In this document: piece by piece, positions 59,063 to 64,000 of the stretch
Layout: each line of letters begins with the position of its first letter
Position numbering within the stretch: the stretch's first letter is position 1
From: Martinezella dioscoreae
GTDB taxonomy: Bacteria > Pseudomonadota > Alphaproteobacteria > Rhizobiales > Rhizobiaceae
Direction of reading: 5' to 3'
DNA length: 64,000 nt
Assembly: GCF_009176305.1 (NCBI RefSeq)
Contig: NZ_BLAJ01000002.1
Coordinates: 372,001 to 436,000, forward strand
Program-made: the position numbers and the translations under genes
The notes under the pieces: model-generated
Told to the model about the DNA's origin: nothing
What the model saw: only the letters and a program-made list of their open reading frames with translations
Database searches by the model: none

Positions 59063-60373
59063 ATGGAAAACCTTTCTCCGCGAGCCAGCGAGCTGGAAGC
59101 GATCGAGATAGCCTCGCGCGACGAGATTTCCGCGCTGCAGCTCGAACGCATGAAGTGGTCGCTCACCCATGCCTATGAGAATTCGCCCTTCTATAACAAA
59201 CGCTTCGATGAAGCCGGCGTGCATCCCTCCGATCTGAAGACCCTGTCCGATCTCGCCAAATTCCCCTTCACCACCAAGAAGGATCTTCGCGACACCTATC
59301 CTTTCGGCATGTTTGCGGTGCCGCGCGAAAAGCTTGCCCGGCTCCATGCTTCCTCCGGCACGACAGGTAAACCGACCGTCGTCGGCTATACCGCCAAGGA
59401 CGTCGATACCTGGGCGAACGTCGTTGCACGTTCGATCCGGGCCGCTGGCGGCCGGGCCGGCGATCTGGTGCATGTCGCCTACGGCTACGGCCTGTTCACC
59501 GGTGGCCTTGGTGCACATTACGGCGCGGAAAAGCTCGGCTGCACGGTAGTCCCTGTCTCCGGCGGCATGACGGAACGGCAGGTGACGCTGATCCAGGATC
59601 TCAAGCCGCGCATCATCATGGTTACCCCGTCCTACATGCTGTCCATCCTCGATGAATTCCGCCGCCAGGGCCTCGACCCCCGAGAAAGTTCGCTTGTCGT
59701 CGGCATCTTCGGCGCAGAGCCATGGACCAACGCCATGCGCGAGGAAATCGAACACGCCTTCGACATGCATGCCGTAGACATCTATGGCCTGTCTGAGGTC
59801 ATAGGTCCGGGCGTTGCCAGCGAATGCGTCGAGAGCAAGGACGGGCTGCATATCTGGGAAGACCATTTCTATCCGGAGATCATCGATCCCGTCACCGGCG
59901 CGATCTTGCCAGATGGCGAACTCGGCGAGCTGGTGTTTACGACGCTGACCAAAGAAGGGCTGCCAATCATCCGCTACCGCACGCGCGACCTGACGCGGCT
60001 GCTGCCCGGCACGGCACGCTCGATGCGCCGCATGGAAAAGGTGACGGGGCGCTCCGACGACATGATGATCCTGCGTGGGGTCAATGTCTTCCCGACACAG
60101 ATCGAGGAGCAGATCCTCAAATGCCGCGGGCTTTCGCCGCACTTCCAGATCGAGCTGACGCGCTCCGGCCGGATGGACAACATGACCGTTCATGTCGAAT
60201 GCACGCTGGAGGCGGCGGACGAAATCGCGCGCGGCGTTTCGGCAAAGGAACTCACCCATCACATCAAGAGCGTGGTCGGTGTCTCGACGAAGATCGCCGT
60301 GCATCCGCCGGGCGGCGTTGTCCGCTCGGAGGGCAAGGCAAAGCGTGTGGTCGACAACCGCCCGAAAGAATGA
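59063..60373 (+). CDS. paaK: Phenylacetate-CoA ligase
   Basis: 436 residues, the usual length. It activates phenylacetate with ATP and CoA as the first step of the pathway. Motifs are SSGTTGKPTVVGYT (ATP phosphate loop), YGLFTGGLG, SGGMTERQ, YGLSEVIGPGVA (adenine and substrate region), YRTRDLTRLLPG and GRSDDMMILRGVNVFPTQIEE with C-terminal SEGKAKRVVD, where Lys is catalytic. GGAGGAGA is 8 nt upstream of the ATG. It lies between paaI and paaR on the same strand. Confidence 0.93.
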   Translation: MENLSPRASELEAIEIASRDEISALQLERMKWSLTHAYENSPFYNKRFDEAGVHPSDLKTLSDLAKFPFTTKKDLRDTYPFGMFAVPREKLARLHASSGTTGKPTVVGYTAKDVDTWANVVARSIRAAGGRAGDLVHVAYGYGLFTGGLGAHYGAEKLGCTVVPVSGGMTERQVTLIQDLKPRIIMVTPSYMLSILDEFRRQGLDPRESSLVVGIFGAEPWTNAMREEIEHAFDMHAVDIYGLSEVIGPGVASECVESKDGLHIWEDHFYPEIIDPVTGAILPDGELGELVFTTLTKEGLPIIRYRTRDLTRLLPGTARSMRRMEKVTGRSDDMMILRGVNVFPTQIEEQILKCRGLSPHFQIELTRSGRMDNMTVHVECTLEAADEIARGVSAKELTHHIKSVVGVSTKIAVHPPGGVVRSEGKAKRVVDNRPKE

Positions 60374-60476
60374 TTGGTGTCGTAGCGGATAGCCCGACAA
60401 GGATTTGATCGTGTATAGGAAGCATCGACCATTAGGCATGGATAAGGTCAACCGGCAATGAGCAGAGCAGGATCAC

Positions 60477-61073
60477 ATGGCACGCACGCGCGCAGTTGAT
60501 TTCGAGGAAAAGCAGCGCGGCATCCTGGCAAGCGCTGCGGCGGTCTTTGCCGAGGTCGGCATGGAGAAGGCCTCCATGTCGATGATCGCCTCGCACAGCA
60601 ACGTCTCGAAGGCCCTGCTCTATCATTACTATCCCGGCAGAGATGCGCTGATCTTCGATATCGTGCAGACGCATCTGACAGAGCTGGAAAGCGCGATCGA
60701 AGCAGCCGATCGCACCGATGCAACGCCGCAGGAACGGCTGCGCCTGCTCGTGAAAGCCGTATTGAAAAATTACGAAGGCGCGGACAACGAACATCAGGTT
60801 CAGCTTAACGGCACGCATGCGCTCTCGCCGGAACAGCTGTCGGAGATCAGGACGATCGAGCGACGCATCGTCAAGCGCTTCTCCAGTGTGATCCAGGACC
60901 TCAACCCTGATCTCAACAAGAACAAGCCATTGCTGATGCCGGTCACCATGTCGCTCTTCGGCATGATGAACTGGGTCTATATGTGGTTCCGTCCCAACGG
61001 CCCGATCACCCGCGACGAATATGCCGATATCGCCACCACCCTCATCCTTGAAGGGGTCAAGGCCGTCCGTTGA
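60477..61073 (+). CDS. paaR: TetR-family repressor of the phenylacetate genes
   Basis: 198 residues. The N-terminal helix-turn-helix is QRGILASAAAVFAEVGMEKASMSMIASHSNVSKALLYHYYPGRDA (pattern, about 13-55). The C-terminal domain with a hydrophobic pocket (VTMSLFGMMNWVYMWFRPNGP, about 155-175) binds a CoA ester, phenylacetyl-CoA in known PaaR. It likely binds the palindrome at 57671-57684 and represses the operon. AGGATC precedes the ATG. It converges with paaY, leaving 9 bp. Confidence 0.85.
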   Translation: MARTRAVDFEEKQRGILASAAAVFAEVGMEKASMSMIASHSNVSKALLYHYYPGRDALIFDIVQTHLTELESAIEAADRTDATPQERLRLLVKAVLKNYEGADNEHQVQLNGTHALSPEQLSEIRTIERRIVKRFSSVIQDLNPDLNKNKPLLMPVTMSLFGMMNWVYMWFRPNGPITRDEYADIATTLILEGVKAVR

Positions 61074-61082
61074 TATCGCGCC

Positions 61083-61697
61083 TCAATCGCCGAGCTTCAT
61101 CCGTTCGAGAATAAGAGGATCATATTCCGGCGCGCGGATGCGACGGCGATCAGGCTCGGGCGCGGTGAGCGGCTCGACGGCCGCCAGCTTCTCCTTTGCC
61201 TCCAGTGCGAGGCGCTGATAGATGGCGGTACCCTGGCGCTTCCACGCAATCTCATCTGCCGTAAGCTCACGCACCACTCGGGCCGGCGATCCCAGAGCAA
61301 GGCTGTTAGCCGGAATTTCGGCACCGGCCTTGACGAAGGCCATGGCAGCGACGATCGCATTCTCGCCGATAACGGCTTCATCCATGATGACGGCATTCAT
61401 GCCGACCATGACATTGGCGCCGATGCGGCAGCCATGCAGCACAGCGCCATGGCCGATGTGCCCCGCCTCGCCGATCACAACTTCCAGATTCGGGAAGCTA
61501 TGGACGACGCAGGTCTCCTGCACGTTCGAGCCGCGCTCGAGCACGATGCGCCCGAAATCGCCGCGCAGCACGGCGCCCGGCCCGACATAACAGGCCGGGC
61601 CGATGATAACGTCGCCGATGACGGTTGCGGCCGGATGCACGAAGGCTAAGGGATCGATGACCGGGATCAATCCATCATAGGAATAGATCTGCGCCAT
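61083..61697 (-). CDS. paaY: Gamma-carbonic-anhydrase-like hexapeptide protein, PaaY
   Basis: 204 residues. Repeated hexapeptides ([LIV]-G-x4) form a left-handed beta-helix: AFVHPAATVIGDVIIGP, GAVLRGDFG, VQETCVVHSFPN, IGHGAVLHGC, GMNAVIMDEAVIG. The His in CVVHSF, HIGHG and LHGC positions are metal ligands. PaaY acts as a thioesterase/transferase clearing blocked CoA esters in phenylacetate breakdown. GGAG is 8 nt upstream, and the ATG directly follows the stop of the thioesterase gene (adjacent codons). It belongs to a leftward group with paaZ. Confidence 0.85.
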   Translation of the reverse strand: MAQIYSYDGLIPVIDPLAFVHPAATVIGDVIIGPACYVGPGAVLRGDFGRIVLERGSNVQETCVVHSFPNLEVVIGEAGHIGHGAVLHGCRIGANVMVGMNAVIMDEAVIGENAIVAAMAFVKAGAEIPANSLALGSPARVVRELTADEIAWKRQGTAIYQRLALEAKEKLAAVEPLTAPEPDRRRIRAPEYDPLILERMKLGD

Positions 61698-62216
61698 TCA
61701 GTCGGCTCCCAAACCTTCCACGTCGCGACCGGTTTCGGCTACGGCTTCCAGCCGCTGCGCGAATTCGCGACGCAAGGTGCGGCGAAGCTGGGCTGCCTTG
61801 TGACGGCGGATATCTGTCGGCGTGACCGGAACAAGCTCGGGCACGCGGACCGGTCGACCGGCCTCGTCAACGGCAACCATGGTGAAATAACAGGAGTTGG
61901 TGTGGCGGCGCTGGCCGGAACGGATATTCTCCGCTTCCACCCTTATGCCGACTTCCATGGAGGTACGGCCGGTATCATTGATAGAGGCCCGGAAGGTGAC
62001 GAGTTCGCCAACATTGATCGGCTCCTTGAACAGCACCTGATCGACCGACAGCGTTACGGCATATTGCTTGGAATAGCGCGACGCACAGGAGAAGGCAACG
62101 CGATCGAGCAGGTTCAGAAGGGCGCCGCCATGCACCTTGCCGCTGAAATTCGCCATATCGGGCGTCATCAGCACGGTCATTTCCAGGCGATGCGGGTCTT
62201 GCTCAATCGTCGTCAT
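61698..62216 (-). CDS. Acyl-CoA thioesterase, hotdog family
   Basis: 172 residues. The motifs HGGALLNLLDRVAFSCASRYSK (the G-G-x-L and D-x-x-A hotdog helix) and TLSVDQVLFKEPINVGELVTFRASIND, HTNSCYFTMVAVDEAGRPV and ARRxGTR-like tails fit cytosolic acyl-CoA thioesterases of the BACH/YciA type. It lies 4 bp after paaZ and abuts paaY, so it is part of the paaZ transcript, where it may help recycle CoA. The substrate range is not visible. Confidence 0.82.
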   Translation of the reverse strand: MTTIEQDPHRLEMTVLMTPDMANFSGKVHGGALLNLLDRVAFSCASRYSKQYAVTLSVDQVLFKEPINVGELVTFRASINDTGRTSMEVGIRVEAENIRSGQRRHTNSCYFTMVAVDEAGRPVRVPELVPVTPTDIRRHKAAQLRRTLRREFAQRLEAVAETGRDVEGLGAD

Positions 62217-62220
62217 GCAT

Positions 62221-64000
62221 TCACTCTCTTGTTTTCGCTACCATCGTCAGAACGTCATATTGCGCGACGACGGCATCCAGCTGGTTGGTCACCTTGCAAT
62301 CCCAGCGCACCTCGCCGTGCTCGGCATTGATGCGGGGATTGATCTCCTTGCAGGTCAACTGCACCTGGAGCGTATCACCCGGATTGACCGGTGTCAGGAA
62401 GCGGAGATTGTCGACCCCATAATTTGCGAGAACCGGGCCTGGAGCCGGATCGACGAAAAGGCCTGCCGCGAACGAGACGATGAGATAACCATGCGCCACC
62501 CGGCCCTCGAAGAACGGATTGGCCTTGGCCGCCTCCTCGTCCATATGAGCATAGAACGTGTCGCCGGTGAAATGGGCGAAGTGCTCTATATCGTCGAGCG
62601 TGACGGTGCGCGTGGCGGTGACGAGCTGATCGCCGACCTTTAGCTCAGCAAGCGATTTGCGGAACGGATGCTCGCTGCCGACGCGCGCATCCGCCCCATC
62701 CATCCAGCGTCCCGTCACGGCCGAGAGCAGACGCGGCGTGCCCTGAACTGCAGTGCGCTGCATGTAATGCTTCACGCCACGGATACCGCCGAGCTCCTCG
62801 CCACCGCCGGCACGCCCGGGACCGCCGTGAACGAGGCCCGGCAGCGGTGAACCATGACCGGTGGAGCTCTTGGCGCTCAAGCGGTTGCCGATCATGACGC
62901 GACCGTGGAACGGTGCTAGACCGAGAACCACTTCCTCGGCGAAATGCGGATCGTTGGTGAAGACGGAGGCGACAAGGCTGCCCTTGCCGCGCCGTGCCAG
63001 ATCGACCGCCTCTTCCGCCGTATCATAGGGCATAACGGTACTGACCGGGCCGAAGGCCTCGACATCGTGAACGGCACGCGCCGAGCCCGGCTTGTCACAA
63101 TAAAGCAAAACCGGATTGAGGAAGGCGCCGGCGCTGGCATCGCCGGACGTGACGCGCGGATTGTCGGGATCGCCGCCGACGATCTCGGCCTCGGTGGCGA
63201 GATCCCGAATGCGAGCGCGGACTTCCTCGCGCTGGCCGAGGCTTGCAAGCGGCCCCATACGAACAGTCTCATCGGCCGGATTGCCGATTGCCATCTTGCC
63301 GAGGCGGTCGTTCAACGCGGCAATCAGCGCTTCACTATAGGAACGGGGCGCAATGACGCGGCGGATGGCTGTGCACTTCTGTCCGGCCTTGACCGTCATC
63401 TCACGGGTGACTTCCTTGACGAAGAGATCGAACTCCTCCGTGCCAGGAGCAGCATCGAGGCCGAGAACGGCCGCATTGAGGCTATCGGCCTCCATGGTGA
63501 AACGCACGGAGTTCTGGATAATCGCCCTGTACATCTTCAGGCGCTGGCCGGTTGCGGCAGAGCCGGTAAAGGTCACCACATCCTGGCCTTCGACATGATC
63601 GAGGAGATCGCCAACCGAGCCGCAAACAAGCTGCAGCGCACCTTCCGGCAGCAGGCCTGTTTCAATGATACGGCGAACCATCAGCTCGGAGAGATAGGCT
63701 GTCTGGCTCGCCGGTTTCACGATGGCGGGAACGCCGGCAAGCAATGTCGGCGCGACTTTTTCCAGCATACCCCAGCAGGGGAAATTGAAGGCATTGATGT
63801 GAACGGCGACACCCTGCAGCGGGCTTAGGATATGCTGCGCGGAAAAGCTTTGATCCTTGGAGAGCTGCTCCGCATCGCCATCGAGCAGCACGCGCGCATT
63901 CGGCAGCTCGCGACGGCCTTTGGAGGCATAGGACAGCAGGGTTCCGATGCCGCCTTCGATATCGATCCAGCTATCGGCGCGCGTGGCACCCGTCGCCGTC
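62221..64000 (-). CDS. paaZ: Bifunctional oxepin-CoA hydrolase / aldehyde dehydrogenase (partial, 5' end outside window)
   Basis: The frame is open to the window edge, about 593 codons visible of roughly 680. The N-terminal ALDH part shows NAFNFPCWGMLEKV, GSAATGQRLK, EADSLNAAVLG (general base Glu), AGQKCTAIRRV (nucleophile Cys) and EAFGPVSTVMPY. The C-terminal MaoC hydratase part (about last 150 residues) has DTFYAHMDEEAAKANPFFEGRVAHGYLIVS. PaaZ opens the oxepin ring and oxidises the aldehyde to 3-oxo-5,6-dehydrosuberyl-CoA. The stop is 4 bp before the thioesterase gene. The 5' end and promoter lie beyond 64000. Confidence 0.92.
   Translation of the reverse strand, partial: TATGATRADSWIDIEGGIGTLLSYASKGRRELPNARVLLDGDAEQLSKDQSFSAQHILSPLQGVAVHINAFNFPCWGMLEKVAPTLLAGVPAIVKPASQTAYLSELMVRRIIETGLLPEGALQLVCGSVGDLLDHVEGQDVVTFTGSAATGQRLKMYRAIIQNSVRFTMEADSLNAAVLGLDAAPGTEEFDLFVKEVTREMTVKAGQKCTAIRRVIAPRSYSEALIAALNDRLGKMAIGNPADETVRMGPLASLGQREEVRARIRDLATEAEIVGGDPDNPRVTSGDASAGAFLNPVLLYCDKPGSARAVHDVEAFGPVSTVMPYDTAEEAVDLARRGKGSLVASVFTNDPHFAEEVVLGLAPFHGRVMIGNRLSAKSSTGHGSPLPGLVHGGPGRAGGGEELGGIRGVKHYMQRTAVQGTPRLLSAVTGRWMDGADARVGSEHPFRKSLAELKVGDQLVTATRTVTLDDIEHFAHFTGDTFYAHMDEEAAKANPFFEGRVAHGYLIVSFAAGLFVDPAPGPVLANYGVDNLRFLTPVNPGDTLQVQLTCKEINPRINAEHGEVRWDCKVTNQLDAVVAQYDVLTMVAKTRE

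Noticed and set aside
58886..60451. A 521-codon open frame on the minus strand
   Set aside because: Antisense to paaK, which is complete and canonical.
1..64000. tRNA, rRNA, riboswitch, transposase, integrase or phage genes
   Set aside because: Read for cloverleaf ends, rRNA core words and DDE or tyrosine-recombinase motifs; none was found. Small RNAs cannot be excluded by eye.

Overview
The window is chromosome-like DNA of a fast-growing alphaproteobacterium, most likely a Rhizobium (Rhizobiaceae). The evidence is high-GC codon use with AT-rich intergenic regions, dispersed RIME-like palindromes, DUF1127 and DUF1236 small proteins, a rhizobial cyclopropane-fatty-acid synthase, LuxR/LuxI quorum sensing and a typical alphaproteobacterial phenylacetate (paa) cluster. 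I see no rRNA, tRNA, CRISPR array, phage or intact insertion sequence.

Layout. (1) 0.3-12.7 kb: a surface or exopolysaccharide island with a WecG/TagA transferase, a flavin monooxygenase-like enzyme, an acyltransferase-like protein, an O-antigen-polymerase-like membrane protein, an exported GH5 glycanase, a Wzz/ExoP-type co-polymerase whose kinase domain has lost its Walker motifs, a Wzx-type flippase, a GT4 glycosyltransferase and a beta-propeller protein. (2) 12.7-22.4 kb: a decayed stretch with a RIME-like repeat, an unknown protein, a CadC-like membrane regulator, a TadG-like protein, ureidoglycine aminohydrolase (allE), an ankyrin protein, an OmpR-type two-component system and a ParDE module. 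(3) 22.4-31.4 kb: a seven-gene LacI-controlled sugar operon (repressor, binding protein, ATPase, two permeases, FGGY kinase, class II aldolase) with a divergent sugar epimerase and paired operator-like sites between them. (4) 31.4-42.2 kb: L,D-transpeptidase, cfa, a second sugar or polyol group (three SDRs, a PfkB kinase, a hydratase, two tiny proteins), an AraC-type membrane regulator and a sterol-desaturase-family protein. (5) 42.2-49.8 kb: CheW-like, DUF1236, DUF1127 and MEKHLA proteins, and a NarL-type two-component system flanked by two exported Gly/Asn-rich proteins. (6) 50-53 kb: phosphonate use (phnX, TIGR03364 oxidoreductase, LysR). (7) 53.7-57.6 kb: a TetR operon with two paralogous small proteins, convergent luxR/luxI, and a 3-hydroxyacyl-CoA dehydrogenase remnant. 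(8) 57.7-64 kb: paaG-paaI-paaK-paaR facing paaZ-thioesterase-paaY; paaZ runs off the window end.

The strongest candidate for an undescribed system is the 43.7-48.8 kb locus. A NarL-type kinase/regulator pair sits between two secreted proteins that share an AKGGNG-type glycine-rich entry into the mature region, and a 20-bp element (17/20 identical) occurs in both flanking divergent intergenic regions. The second candidate is the TetR operon with two overlapping paralogous genes and a perfect 13-bp palindrome upstream. The third is the polysaccharide co-polymerase with a degenerate kinase domain.
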